The notes beneath the pieces are model-generated. The model was not told the DNA's origin. It saw only the letters and a program-made list of their open reading frames with translations, and did no database searches. Positions 16,320 to 24,847 of a stretch of 64,000 nt of DNA are shown here, in pieces. Made by a program: the position numbers and the translations under genes. The stretch's first letter is position 1; every line of letters begins with the position of its first letter. The stretch comes from Terriglobia bacterium (lineage in GTDB: Bacteria; Acidobacteriota; Terriglobia; Bryobacterales; Bryobacteraceae): NCBI GenBank assembly GCA_020073145.1, contig JAIQFS010000006.1, positions 1 through 64,000 of the forward strand, read 5' to 3'.

Positions 16320-18570
16320 TTTCGAGAAGCGAGAACTGCAGCTTGCGTTCGTTGGCGTCCACGCGATCGAGGAGGACGCGCAGGCGGTCGCCGATGGAAA
16401 ATTCACGGCGGGTGCGCTTGCCCACGATCTTACGGACGTTCTCCTGATAAGTGTACTGGTCGCCGGGGAGGGTGTCGATGGGGATGAGGCCTTCGATGAA
16501 CAGGTCGGAGAGTTCCACAAAGAGGCCGTATTTGGCGGTGCTGATGACGAGGGCGTCGAAATCCTGGCCCACGCGCTCGGCCATGAACTTCACTTTTTTC
16601 CATTCGACCAGTTCGCGCTCGGCATCGGCGGCGCGGCGTTCGGATTGGGAGCACTCTTCGGCGATGGAGGTCAACTCCGTTTCGGGCGGGGTGGCCTGGC
16701 CGGCCAGGACAGCGCGCAGCAGGCGGTGGACGATCAGATCGGGATAGCGGCGAATGGGCGAAGTGAAGTGGGTGTAGGTCTCAGCCGCCAGCGCGAAGTG
16801 GCCTTCATTGTCGACGCTGTAGCGCGCCTGCTTGAGCGAGCGCAGCATGAGGTAGCTGAGAATGCGCTCTTCGGGCTTGCCTTCAATTTTGCCGACGAGG
16901 CGCTGGTAGTTGCGCGAGGAGAGATTGAGGTTGGAATCGGCCAGGACGATCTCGCGGCGGCGCTTGCCGCCATCGCGGTGGCGGTCGGTGATGGCGAACT
17001 TCTTCACGGGAATGGCGCCGATGCCGAGCGAGTACCCGAAGTGGGCGGCCACTTCCTCGAATTCCATGACGCGCTTGGGGTCGGGCTTTTCATGGATGCG
17101 GTAGATGGAGGCGATGCCGGCGGTCTGAAGGTGCGAGGCCACGGCTTCGTTGGCGGCCAGCATGAACTCCTCGATGAGGCGGTGGGCCAGGTTGCGGGGG
17201 GCGCGCGAGACGCCGGTCATTTCGCCGAACTGGTCGAACTCGATGAGCGGCTCGGGGAGGTCGAAATCGATGGAGCCTCGGCGGACGCGCTTGCGGTTGA
17301 GCAGCAAAGCCAACTCCTGCATGAGCTCAAAGCGAGCCAAGAGGGGGCGGTAGCGATCGCGCAGGGAGGCGTCGCCTTCGAGCAGGCGGTGGACATTGGT
17401 GTAGGTCATGCGCTCGGCACTGCGAATCACGCCGGCGGTGAATTCCTGCGCGACCGGCTCGCCCTGATGGTCGATTTCGAGGAGCGCCGAGAGCACCAGG
17501 CGGTCGGCCTGCGGGACGAGCGAGCAGATGTTGGTAGAGAGCTCGAAGGGCAGCATGGGCACGGCGCGGTCGGGGAAGTAAACGCTGGTGCCGCGCAGGC
17601 GGGCTTCGGCGTCGATGGGAGCGCCGGGGCGGACGTAATGGCTGACGTCGGCGATGTGGACGTGGAGCGCGTAGTTGCCGTTGGGGAGGCGGTCGACCCA
17701 GACGGCGTCATCGAAATCGCGCGCGGTCTCGCCGTCGATGGTGACGATGTCGAGAGACCGGAAATCGCGGCGGCCTTCGAGCTCCCGGGCAGTGATGGCG
17801 GTGGGAACGGACTCGGCCTGCTCGATCACCTCCGGAGGAAACTGATGCGGCAGATGGTGTTTGCGGATGACGATTTCGACATCGACGCCGAAATCGTCGG
17901 GATGGCCGAGAATCTCGACGACGCGGCCGACGGGGCCGGCGCCGCGCTCGGGGTACTCCAGCAGCTCGACGTTGACGATCATGCCATTGAGATCCGCGAC
18001 GGAGGCCACCTGAGGAGCGGTCACGCCGATGCGGTCGACCAAAGGACCCGGCGGCGGCATTTCGAGGCCCTCGGGAATTTCGATCCACTGACGGACACGC
18101 TCGTCCTGCGGCACGACGAAGCTGCCGCGGCGGCCGATGCGGAACTCGCCGACGACGCGGACCTGGGCGCGTTTGAGGACCTTGACGATTTCGCCGTCGG
18201 CGCGGCCGCCGGCTTCGATGCGGGCGATGCGGACCACGATGCGGTCCCCGTGCATGGCCTTTTCGGCGGATTCCGGAGGGATGAAGACGTCGCCGGAAAC
18301 ACCTTCGATGGGGCGGTCGGCGATCAAGAACCCGTAGCCGTCTTTGTGCATGTGCAGGCGGCCGACGGCGAATTCGCGGCTACGGGCGGTGACGGCGTAC
18401 TGGCCGGAGCGGAGCTCGATCAGGTCGCCGCGCGCGGTGAGGCGAGCCAGGGCGGTTTCGAGCTCTTCGCGGGCGTCGCCCCGGGCGCCCAGTTCGCGGA
18501 CCAACTGTTTGAAGTTCGCGCGAGCGTGGGGCAGGCGGGCAATGTGATCGACGAGCGCCGCATCCTTCAT
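16246..18570 (-). CDS. rnr: Ribonuclease R
   Basis: A 774-residue exoribonuclease of the RNase II/R family. An N-terminal helix-turn-helix region (about 1-60) is followed by cold-shock domains, then the RNB catalytic domain with DIVTIDGETARDFDDAVWVD carrying the metal-binding aspartates, HVHIADVSHYVRPG, RGTSVYFPDR and HFTSPIRRYPDLIVHRLL. A C-terminal S1 domain (SKYGLFVELSDLFIEGLIPI-like) and a basic tail follow. It degrades structured RNA 3' to 5' and takes part in RNA quality control. The last 74 bases overlap the start of the FGE-like gene. The downstream end is Arg-rich as in other RNase R proteins. Confidence 0.95.
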   Translation of the reverse strand: MKDAALVDHIARLPHARANFKQLVRELGARGDAREELETALARLTARGDLIELRSGQYAVTARSREFAVGRLHMHKDGYGFLIADRPIEGVSGDVFIPPESAEKAMHGDRIVVRIARIEAGGRADGEIVKVLKRAQVRVVGEFRIGRRGSFVVPQDERVRQWIEIPEGLEMPPPGPLVDRIGVTAPQVASVADLNGMIVNVELLEYPERGAGPVGRVVEILGHPDDFGVDVEIVIRKHHLPHQFPPEVIEQAESVPTAITARELEGRRDFRSLDIVTIDGETARDFDDAVWVDRLPNGNYALHVHIADVSHYVRPGAPIDAEARLRGTSVYFPDRAVPMLPFELSTNICSLVPQADRLVLSALLEIDHQGEPVAQEFTAGVIRSAERMTYTNVHRLLEGDASLRDRYRPLLARFELMQELALLLNRKRVRRGSIDFDLPEPLIEFDQFGEMTGVSRAPRNLAHRLIEEFMLAANEAVASHLQTAGIASIYRIHEKPDPKRVMEFEEVAAHFGYSLGIGAIPVKKFAITDRHRDGGKRRREIVLADSNLNLSSRNYQRLVGKIEGKPEERILSYLMLRSLKQARYSVDNEGHFALAAETYTHFTSPIRRYPDLIVHRLLRAVLAGQATPPETELTSIAEECSQSERRAADAERELVEWKKVKFMAERVGQDFDALVISTAKYGLFVELSDLFIEGLIPIDTLPGDQYTYQENVRKIVGKRTRREFSIGDRLRVLLDRVDANERKLQFSLLENEPRRSARNPRRRVPDGSGKRPRR

Positions 18571-18634
18571 ATCCAGATTGTAAGGGTTCGCGGGCCGTGG
18601 ACCGGCTGGGATCGCACGAAAGCGGCCGCGCGAG

Positions 18635-19174
18635 TCAAATCAGCGAGGCGCATCGGATCAGCTCGAGCGGGCCAAGGTTGGGGAAGCGCTCGGGGGAGCG
18701 TTCGAGGGCGCTCCGGATGGTCTCGAAATCGGCGGCATTGTTGTGAACCAGGGGCATCCGGGCCACCAGAGCGGTCGCCGCAATCATCGCGTCAAAACGC
18801 CAACGAGCCATTCGATCCGAGTGGGATTCGGCGAGGCGATGGGACCGGCGCGGGGGCGTCGGCGGCTGGGGGAGGAGGGCCATGATCTCGCCAGCCACGA
18901 CGGCGGCCGCCGCATCCAGCGGCCAAACGCGCCCGAGTCCGCTGAGGTACGCGATCCGTGCGGCCTCGATCGCGCTCCGCCTCGGTTCCGGAGCCCGGCG
19001 CCAGAGCAAGCCATATCCCCGGACGCGTTCGACGACGGTGATCGCGGAAATGTGGATCTGGTGATGGGACAGGTACTCGCGCATCCAGTGCATCACGGCG
19101 GAATCTTGGGCCCGCGCCAGCCAACTCTCCGCGCTGGCATCGAACAAGAACGGGCCCGAGGCCGGATGGCGCAT
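18635..19174 (-). CDS. PIN-domain toxin (VapC-like)
   Basis: A 179-residue PIN-fold protein. Acidic positions expected for the metal site are visible: Asp12 in FLFDASA, Glu49 in ITVVERVRGY, Asp in WRFDAMIAATAL and Asp in NNAADFE. PIN toxins are metal-dependent RNases. The gene begins three bases after the stop of a small ribbon-helix-helix-like antitoxin gene, the classic toxin-antitoxin layout. It is longer than most VapC proteins (about 130-140 residues), the extra length lying in the middle (PQPPTPPRRSHRLAES). Activity is inferred. Confidence 0.82.
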   Translation of the reverse strand: MRHPASGPFLFDASAESWLARAQDSAVMHWMREYLSHHQIHISAITVVERVRGYGLLWRRAPEPRRSAIEAARIAYLSGLGRVWPLDAAAAVVAGEIMALLPQPPTPPRRSHRLAESHSDRMARWRFDAMIAATALVARMPLVHNNAADFETIRSALERSPERFPNLGPLELIRCASLI

Positions 19175-19177
19175 CGG

Positions 19178-19459
19178 TCAACGTCCGGATTCCGGCTCCA
19201 GGAGGACTCCGTCCAAGATGGAGATCTCCTCATCCGAGAACCCCGCAAACGCGCGCCGGTAGGCCTGCAGGACCTGCTGACTGCGCTCGGTTGCGGCATG
19301 GAGACTAAGACCTTCGGACAGGGCTTCGGAAATGACGGTGCTCAGATTGACCTTGCGGGCACGGGCGATGCGCTCGGCTTGTGTCAGCGAATCGATTGGT
19401 AGCGTCAAGGTAGTCCGGCGTTTGCCTGGCGCGCCCATGGATCGGACCCGTTGTGCCAT
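19178..19459 (-). CDS. Ribbon-helix-helix-like antitoxin
   Basis: A 93-residue protein whose residues about 15-50 (KRRTTLTLPIDSLTQAERIA and the following RKVNLSTVISEALSEGL) match a short beta strand plus two helices of the RHH/CopG fold. The acidic C-terminal part would wrap the toxin. It precedes the PIN gene by three bases. Such antitoxins repress their own promoter, and an inverted repeat lies immediately upstream. Confidence 0.75.
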   Translation of the reverse strand: MAQRVRSMGAPGKRRTTLTLPIDSLTQAERIARARKVNLSTVISEALSEGLSLHAATERSQQVLQAYRRAFAGFSDEEISILDGVLLEPESGR

Positions 19460-19465
19460 AGATAC

Positions 19466-19481
19466 AGTATAGCATCATACT
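19466..19481. promoter_or_regulatory. Candidate operator of the antitoxin-toxin pair
   Basis: AGTAT (19466-19470) and ATACT (19477-19481) form an inverted repeat around AGCATC, directly before the antitoxin start at 19459. TATACT of the minus strand within the same stretch could serve as a -10 element, and two direct TTGATG copies lie just upstream. Position fits autorepression. Confidence 0.4.
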
Positions 19482-19576
19482 CGGCATCAATTGTCATCAA
19501 CACAGAGCACGCGAGGGCAAATGGGCTCCGCTGGAACAGTCTGGTTGGCCGTGTATTTTCCGCTGTCGCCTCCCCC

Positions 19577-19605
19577 TTGCCCGCGCCAGAGACCTCGGGT
19601 ATCCT
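19577..19605 (+). promoter_or_regulatory. Predicted promoter of the cytochrome/monooxygenase-like gene
   Basis: TTGCCC (19577-19582) and TATCCT (19600-19605) are separated by 17 bases and lie about 40 bases before the GTG at 19645. Sequence match only. Confidence 0.4.
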
Positions 19606-19644
19606 GATTTCACTGGCAGATGCCCGCCCAGGAGGGGCCTACCC

Positions 19645-20985
19645 GTGAAGATCTCCCGACTTATCTCCGCCGGCTGTCTGACGGCCACCGTCGCGGTGGC
19701 CGCCTCCAGCGTGCCCGTCACGTTCGATAAAGACGTCCTCCCCATCCTTCAGAGTAACTGCCAGAGCTGCCATCGGCCCGGCGAAGTGGCACCGATGTCG
19801 CTGCTGACCTATCAGGACGCCCGGCCGTGGGCCAAAGCCATCAAAACCGCGCTGCTGAACCATCAGATGCCGCCCTGGTTCGCCGATCCCAAGATCGGCC
19901 ACTTCGCCAACGACCGCGCCTTGAAGGAAGCCGACATCCAGACCATCGTGGCCTGGGCCGACAACGGAGCCCCGAAAGGCAACCCCGCCGACGCGCCGCC
20001 GCCCCTGAAGTTCGAGGACGGCTGGAATCTCCAGCCCGACCTGGTCATCGAAATGCCGCGAGACTTCGCCGTGAAGGCCACCGGCACCATCAATTATCAG
20101 TACATCCGGGTCAAGGGCAATATCGCGCGCGATCTCTGGGTGTCGGAGGCGGAAATGCGCCCCGGCAATCCCGCTGTGCTGCATCACGGGAAGGTGTGGG
20201 TGGTTCCGCCGGGATCGCACTGGATGGAAGACGCCGAGTACGGTGTGGCCTATGAAGCCGGCATGGGGCGCAACACCACGGAAGAAGGCAACGACATCCT
20301 GGGCAAATTCAATCCCGGCCTCGGCGCCCAGACCTTCGAGGTGAACGGGTCCGCCAAGCTAGTTCCCAAAGGCTCGGACTTCGTCTTCGAGATGCATTAC
20401 ACCGCCACCGGCAAACCGACCACGGACCGGTCGAAGTTGGGCTTGGTTCTAGCCAAGACTGCGCCGGCCAGCCGCTATTTCCTCTCCGCTGGACCGACCG
20501 CGTCCAACCTGGTCATTCCGGCGGGCGACGGCAACGCCGAAGTGGTGAGCGAGGTGACCGTCGGTCTCCCCGACGCCAAGCTGGTCTACGCCCAACCGCA
20601 CATGCACCTGCGCGGTAAGGATTTCGAACTGCGCGCCATCTATCCCACGGGGGAGACCGAGACGCTGTTCAAGGCCAAGTTCGATTTCAACTGGCAGCTT
20701 GGCTACCAGTTCGCCAAGCCCATCCCGCTTCCCCAGGGCACCCGGCTGCTCGGCATCTCCCACTTCGACAACTCCGTGAACAACCGCTTCAATCCCGATC
20801 CCAGCCAGGAAGTCCGCTGGGGCCCGCAGAATTGGGATGAGATGAGCAACTGCTTCGTCGGTCTGGTATTCGGTGTTGACGACGATCCGGCCCGGCTGTT
20901 CTATCGCTCCGGTGTCAGCCTGCAGCCGCGCGGCACCGCGGGTCCCAAGCTGGTGGACGTCCAATTGACCGCAGCCGCGCACTGA
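19645..20985 (+). CDS. Secreted cytochrome c / copper-monooxygenase-fold protein
   Basis: A 446-residue protein with a signal peptide (residues 1-20). A heme c site CQSCH lies at 39-43 within a short cytochrome domain (VTFDKDVLPILQSNCQSCH). The C-terminal two thirds resemble the copper type II ascorbate-dependent monooxygenase (PHM) fold: VLHHGKVWVVPPG, FEMHYTATGKP, and AQPHMHLRGKDFELRAIYPT with the paired histidines. The combination suggests direct electron supply from the heme to a copper site in the periplasm; the substrate is unknown. The start is a GTG with AGGAGG upstream. Proteins of this layout are frequent in acidobacteria and planctomycetes. Confidence 0.82.
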   Translation: MKISRLISAGCLTATVAVAASSVPVTFDKDVLPILQSNCQSCHRPGEVAPMSLLTYQDARPWAKAIKTALLNHQMPPWFADPKIGHFANDRALKEADIQTIVAWADNGAPKGNPADAPPPLKFEDGWNLQPDLVIEMPRDFAVKATGTINYQYIRVKGNIARDLWVSEAEMRPGNPAVLHHGKVWVVPPGSHWMEDAEYGVAYEAGMGRNTTEEGNDILGKFNPGLGAQTFEVNGSAKLVPKGSDFVFEMHYTATGKPTTDRSKLGLVLAKTAPASRYFLSAGPTASNLVIPAGDGNAEVVSEVTVGLPDAKLVYAQPHMHLRGKDFELRAIYPTGETETLFKAKFDFNWQLGYQFAKPIPLPQGTRLLGISHFDNSVNNRFNPDPSQEVRWGPQNWDEMSNCFVGLVFGVDDDPARLFYRSGVSLQPRGTAGPKLVDVQLTAAAH

Positions 20986-20995
20986 CGGCCGCGCG

Positions 20996-23674
20996 TCACT
21001 CCTCGCGCAGCAGTCTCGAAGGGTCGACCGAGAGCGCGCGTTGCGCCGGAATCCAGGTGGCCAGCAGTCCCAGCAGCAGCATCACCAGGACGGCGCCCGC
21101 CAGGACCACCGGATCGCGCGGGCTTGCCTGATACACGATGAAGGCCAGCACCTTGGCCGCCGCAATGCCGAGCAGCAATCCGGCGGCGGAACCGAACGCC
21201 AGCAATCGGAAGGCTCGTCCCAGCGCCGTCTGCAGCACTTCCTGGCGTTGCGCGCCCAAGGCGATCCGAATGCCCAACTCCCGCAAACGCTTGCTCACCG
21301 AGTATGCGGCCATCCCGAAGATGCCGGTGATCGACAGGATCGCGCCCATCAGGCCGAGCACCCCGAGCGCCACGGTCGCCACGCGCGAGGGGAACAACGC
21401 GCCGTCCAGTGCCTGGGTCCAGCTCTGGATGAAAGCCGGTAGCCCGGGATCCAGGCCCCGCAGAGTGCTTCGCACGGCAGCCGCCAGTTGCTGGAGATCC
21501 CGGTTGGAGCGCACCACCAGCCAGGTGGAGCTGGACGGCGTTTGCAGGAGGGGAACAAACATTGCCGGCTGCTGATCCTCGGTGAGGTTCAAATACTTCC
21601 CGTCTTCCACCACCCCCACCACCTGGATGCGGGTTCCATTCCGCCGTTTGAAAAATCCGCCCAAGGCGCCGGTGACCGAGCCGAAGACTTTGACAGCGAA
21701 CTTCCGATTCACGACGGCAGCTCGCGGCGCGTTTTTGTCGTCATGCCAGGAAAGAGCCCTGCCCGCGAGCAGGGCCGTGCCGGCCGCCTGGAAGTATTCG
21801 GGCGAGGCGTTGTACATGTAGGTTTGGGCCACCGCATTCGAGACTCGCGGCTCGGCCGTCTGGTCGGTAAAGACCAGGGTCGTGGTCCCGCCCAGGGCGA
21901 GCGGGGGCTGATCCACCAAGCCCGTGGAGGCCACCCCTGGAATCGCCTTCACGGCCTCGATCATGTGCCGTTGCATTTCGGCCGCTCCATCGCCGCTGTA
22001 TCCCGCCATATTCAGATCGGTGTTGATCAGCAGGGCGTGGCTTGGGTTAAAGCCGAAATTACTGTGCAGCGAGCGGGCCAGACCGCGCACCGCGACCATG
22101 GAGGAGGCGACCAGCACGGCGCAAATCGCGATTTGGACGACGAGGAGCAGGTCGCGGACTGTCATCCGCAGCCCGCCCGTGCCCGTCGATCCCGCTTTGA
22201 CGATTTGGTAGGGATCGGTCCGGAGCACCTGCCGCACCGGGACCATGCCAAACAGGAACCCGCTCACCAGCGCCAGAACCAGCGCGACGACATAAACATT
22301 GGGGTCCGGATTGACCGGGACATGAATCGGAAAGTTCGGGAGTGGCTGCCACACACTCAACCAGCGCAGCAGCACGACGCTGCCCCAGAGCCCCGCGACG
22401 CCGCCGCCCAAGGAAATCAGGATGGCTTCGGTAAACAGTTGCCGCAGAATGCGGTTGCGGCTGCCACCCAACGCCAGCCGCAGGGCGACTTCCCGCGACC
22501 GGTCGGCGGCGCGCGCCGCAAACAGGCTGCCCAGGTTGGCGCAGGCGGCCAACAGAATCAACCCCGCCAGCAGCATCAGTCCGGCCATGAACGCGCGTGC
22601 CGGCCGGCCGAGGAAGTCGCCGGCCAGACTCGGCTGCCCCAACGTAAACGTCATTTGGCCATCGTCTTTGGGATACTTCTTTTCCAGATCGGCGCCAATC
22701 GAGTTCAGATCGGCAATCGCCTGGGCCGGGGTGACGCCTGCCCTGAGATGCCCCATCGTCATGAAAATGAAGCGGCTGGCGCGCGTGTTCAGGACCTGGA
22801 CCCCCATCGAGCTCTCTCCTTGCAATTGCTCGTAGTTCACAATCGGCACAAAGAAATCGGGAGAGAAAAATAACATCGTCCCTTGGAACTCGGGGGGCGC
22901 TACTCCGACGATCGTGAACGGATGCTTGTTCAACCGCACCGTCCGACCCACCACGCCGCGATCGTCCTGAAAATGCGTGTGCCAGTACCCGTACGTGAGC
23001 ACCACATAGGGCGCGCTGTTGAACCCATGCTCATCCGAGGCGTCAAAGAAACGGCCCAGATACGGCCGGATGCGCAGGACGTCGAAGTAGTTCCCGCTGG
23101 CTTCATAGACCCAGGCGCGCGAGGGATTGTCGCCGGTGTCCAACCCTACCTCGGAGATGTTAAAGGCGGCTACGCCATCGAAGCTGCGGTTGCGGTCGCG
23201 CACGTCGAGGTAGTTGGGATAGGACTCCCAGGTGGATTTGTCATTTCCCTGCTGGATGGCATAGAGGCTCTCGGACTGGGGCACATTCAGCGGGCGCAGG
23301 ATCAGCCCATTCAGGACCCCGAAAACCACGGCGTTGGCGCCAATCGCCAGCGCCAGGGTCGCCACGGCCACCGCCGTAAACCCCGGTGACTTGCGTAGAA
23401 CCCGAACGCCGTAGCGGATGTCCTGCAGGGTGTTCTCGATCAGGGTCACTCCCCGCGCGTCGCGGCATTCCTCTTTGCGTTGCGTGAGGCCGTCCATCGC
23501 CCGCAAGGCTGCTGCGCGCGACTGCGCGGGCGTCAGACCCTGGGCCATCGATTCTTCGATTTTCCGCTGCAGGTGATCCTGCAGTTCTTCATCGAGATCC
23601 TGCTCCACTCGCCGGCGGCGAAACAGCGACCGGATGCGCAGCGGCAGGGCGTAGAACCAGTGTTCCATGCGCAT
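20996..23674 (-). CDS. ABC transporter permease of the ADOP type (MacB-like, duplicated)
   Basis: An 892-residue protein matching acidobacterial duplicated orphan permeases (TIGR03434). An N-terminal cytoplasmic domain (RRRRVEQDLDEELQDHLQRK) is followed by a first membrane helix (SPGFTAVAVATLALAIGANA), a large MacB-type periplasmic domain, and FtsX-like membrane helices in two copies, the second ending with VLLGLLATWIPAQRALSVDPSRLLREE. No ATPase gene adjoins it, as is typical of this class. It begins three bases after the PadR-type gene, with GAGGAGG before the ATG, so the regulator and permease form one operon. The substrate is unknown. Confidence 0.93.
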   Translation of the reverse strand: MRMEHWFYALPLRIRSLFRRRRVEQDLDEELQDHLQRKIEESMAQGLTPAQSRAAALRAMDGLTQRKEECRDARGVTLIENTLQDIRYGVRVLRKSPGFTAVAVATLALAIGANAVVFGVLNGLILRPLNVPQSESLYAIQQGNDKSTWESYPNYLDVRDRNRSFDGVAAFNISEVGLDTGDNPSRAWVYEASGNYFDVLRIRPYLGRFFDASDEHGFNSAPYVVLTYGYWHTHFQDDRGVVGRTVRLNKHPFTIVGVAPPEFQGTMLFFSPDFFVPIVNYEQLQGESSMGVQVLNTRASRFIFMTMGHLRAGVTPAQAIADLNSIGADLEKKYPKDDGQMTFTLGQPSLAGDFLGRPARAFMAGLMLLAGLILLAACANLGSLFAARAADRSREVALRLALGGSRNRILRQLFTEAILISLGGGVAGLWGSVVLLRWLSVWQPLPNFPIHVPVNPDPNVYVVALVLALVSGFLFGMVPVRQVLRTDPYQIVKAGSTGTGGLRMTVRDLLLVVQIAICAVLVASSMVAVRGLARSLHSNFGFNPSHALLINTDLNMAGYSGDGAAEMQRHMIEAVKAIPGVASTGLVDQPPLALGGTTTLVFTDQTAEPRVSNAVAQTYMYNASPEYFQAAGTALLAGRALSWHDDKNAPRAAVVNRKFAVKVFGSVTGALGGFFKRRNGTRIQVVGVVEDGKYLNLTEDQQPAMFVPLLQTPSSSTWLVVRSNRDLQQLAAAVRSTLRGLDPGLPAFIQSWTQALDGALFPSRVATVALGVLGLMGAILSITGIFGMAAYSVSKRLRELGIRIALGAQRQEVLQTALGRAFRLLAFGSAAGLLLGIAAAKVLAFIVYQASPRDPVVLAGAVLVMLLLGLLATWIPAQRALSVDPSRLLREE

Positions 23675-23677
23675 GGC

Positions 23678-24016
23678 TTATGCCTCCTCGAGCCGCACCA
23701 CTTGCGTGATGGCATTCGAAAGCCGGGTCCAGTCCGCCGCTTCTTTTTGCAGCTGCCGGCGGCCCAATCGAGTCAGCGAGTAGAATTTCGCACGCCGGTT
23801 GTTCTCGCTCGCCTTCCATTCCGCCGAGATCCACCCCTCCTGTTCCAGCTTGTGCAGGGCGGGGTAGAGCGACCCATCGCTCACTTGCAGCACTTCGCCC
23901 GAAACCGTTTTGAGACGCTGGCTGATGGCCCATCCGTTGAGCGGTTCCAGGGCCAGAATCTTGAGAAGCAGCAGGTCCAGCGTGCCCTGCACGAGGTCGG
24001 AGGGTCGGCTCATCAC
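23678..24016 (-). CDS. PadR-family transcriptional regulator
   Basis: A 112-residue regulator with the PadR winged helix: LVQGTLDLLLLKILALEPLN, then VSDGSLYPALHKLEQEGWI and RRAKFYSLTRLGRRQLQ. PadR genes regularly precede ADOP permeases in acidobacteria, and here the spacing is three bases. TAGGAG lies before the start. A palindrome and a promoter-like sequence upstream suggest that it represses its own operon until an inducer is bound. Confidence 0.92.
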   Translation of the reverse strand: MMSRPSDLVQGTLDLLLLKILALEPLNGWAISQRLKTVSGEVLQVSDGSLYPALHKLEQEGWISAEWKASENNRRAKFYSLTRLGRRQLQKEAADWTRLSNAITQVVRLEEA

Positions 24017-24024
24017 GGCTCCTA

Positions 24025-24068
24025 TCGGTTACCGAGACAATCCTACGGCAACTCCTCTCGGTAAGCAA
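24025..24068 (-). promoter_or_regulatory. Promoter and PadR-type operator of the padR-ADOP operon
   Basis: On the minus strand TTGCTT (24068-24063) and TAGGAT (24045-24040) are spaced by 17 bases. Immediately downstream TCGGT-T-ACCGA (24025-24035) is a perfect palindrome, and a further TCGGTAA half-site lies within the spacer region near 24058. Bound PadR would block the start site. Confidence 0.5.
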
Positions 24069-24123
24069 GGGGAAACTAGACGGGCGGTGGTGAGCCTCGG
24101 GCGGACGTTATTCCGCCTCCGAG

Positions 24124-24295
24124 ATGGAACGGATGATAAACCTACAAGACGTGCTGTTGCAGGCGATGGCCAAGAAGATCCGCTGGTTGACGGCGGCCGG
24201 GATCATCGGGGTGACGCCCGCACGATGCGCCGCTGGCGGGAGCGGCTGGAGGAACAGGGGCCGCGAACCGTTGGGCCGCGACGTAGATCTTACGC
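24124..24295 (+). pseudogene. Transposase N-terminal remnant (ISNCY-like)
   Basis: The frame from 24124 gives INLQDVLLQAMAKKIRWLTA followed by AGIIGVT, and after a frameshift the sequence continues RTMRRWRERLEEQG. Together these match, from memory, the helix-turn-helix N-terminus of ISNCY-type transposases (QDVVLQAMA...AAEILGVSDRTMRRWRERYEE). The catalytic part is missing and the remnant runs into the convergent gene at 24290. No terminal inverted repeats were identified. Confidence 0.62.
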
Positions 24296-24769
24296 CAGGG
24301 CTTTGCGCTGGCGGGGGATGTCGTCAATGCTGACGACGGCCTTGTCGAACACCGTCATGTCCGCCAGCAGGCGGCCGACGTCGGCGCCCTCTTCGAGCGT
24401 GATTTCGTGTTCGATCCAGTCCGACAGCGGGATATTGCGGAAGTACATGCGTTCCTGAATCACCAGGCTCTTGCGGGTCTGCAGGAGAAGGCGGTTCTCG
24501 CGGGTATAGTGGCGTTGCTCCACTCGTAATTCGTCCAGGAAATTATCCAGAGCCACCCGTTTGGCGCTTTCCTCGGCGGCGCGAATGGCCGTTCCGAGCT
24601 GCGCTTCGAGCGCCGTCCGCTCGGCGTCGATGGCGCCGCGCGACTGGGCCAGGCTCTCCCGCTCCTGCGCCAGCGCGACCTCCATGCGCGACTGCATCAC
24701 GAACCAGGCGAGCAAACCGGAGCTCACGGCCACAAAACCGGGCAGTAGGATCCAGAGCATGCCTTCCAT
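24290..24769 (-). CDS. Membrane-anchored coiled-coil protein of unknown function
   Basis: A 159-residue protein with one N-terminal membrane helix (MLWILLPGFVAVSSGLLAWF) followed by a long charged helix rich in Glu, Gln and Arg (about residues 25-85, a likely coiled coil) and a C-terminal globular part containing YFRNIPLSDWIEHEITLEEG. I do not recognise the family. The ATG at 24769 was chosen over an upstream one whose leader looks non-coding. It lies 78 bases from the glycosyltransferase gene on the same strand. Confidence 0.65.
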   Translation of the reverse strand: MEGMLWILLPGFVAVSSGLLAWFVMQSRMEVALAQERESLAQSRGAIDAERTALEAQLGTAIRAAEESAKRVALDNFLDELRVEQRHYTRENRLLLQTRKSLVIQERMYFRNIPLSDWIEHEITLEEGADVGRLLADMTVFDKAVVSIDDIPRQRKALA

Positions 24770-24847
24770 ATGGTTTATGGTAACCGTGCCCCGGCAGGGA
24801 AGACTAGATATCAAAGGTAACGAGCGGGGTCATAACCAGCGGCAACT

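Noticed and set aside
16645-18885. A 746-codon plus-strand open frame opposite RNase R.
   Set aside because: It is antisense to a clearly conserved gene, its translation is low-complexity (Gly/Ala/Glu/Asp runs) and it has no family motif; GC-rich coding DNA produces such mirror frames.
21488-22873. A 461-codon plus-strand frame opposite the ADOP permease.
   Set aside because: Composition (Arg/Gln/His-rich) is that of a shadow frame, and the opposite strand carries all expected permease motifs.
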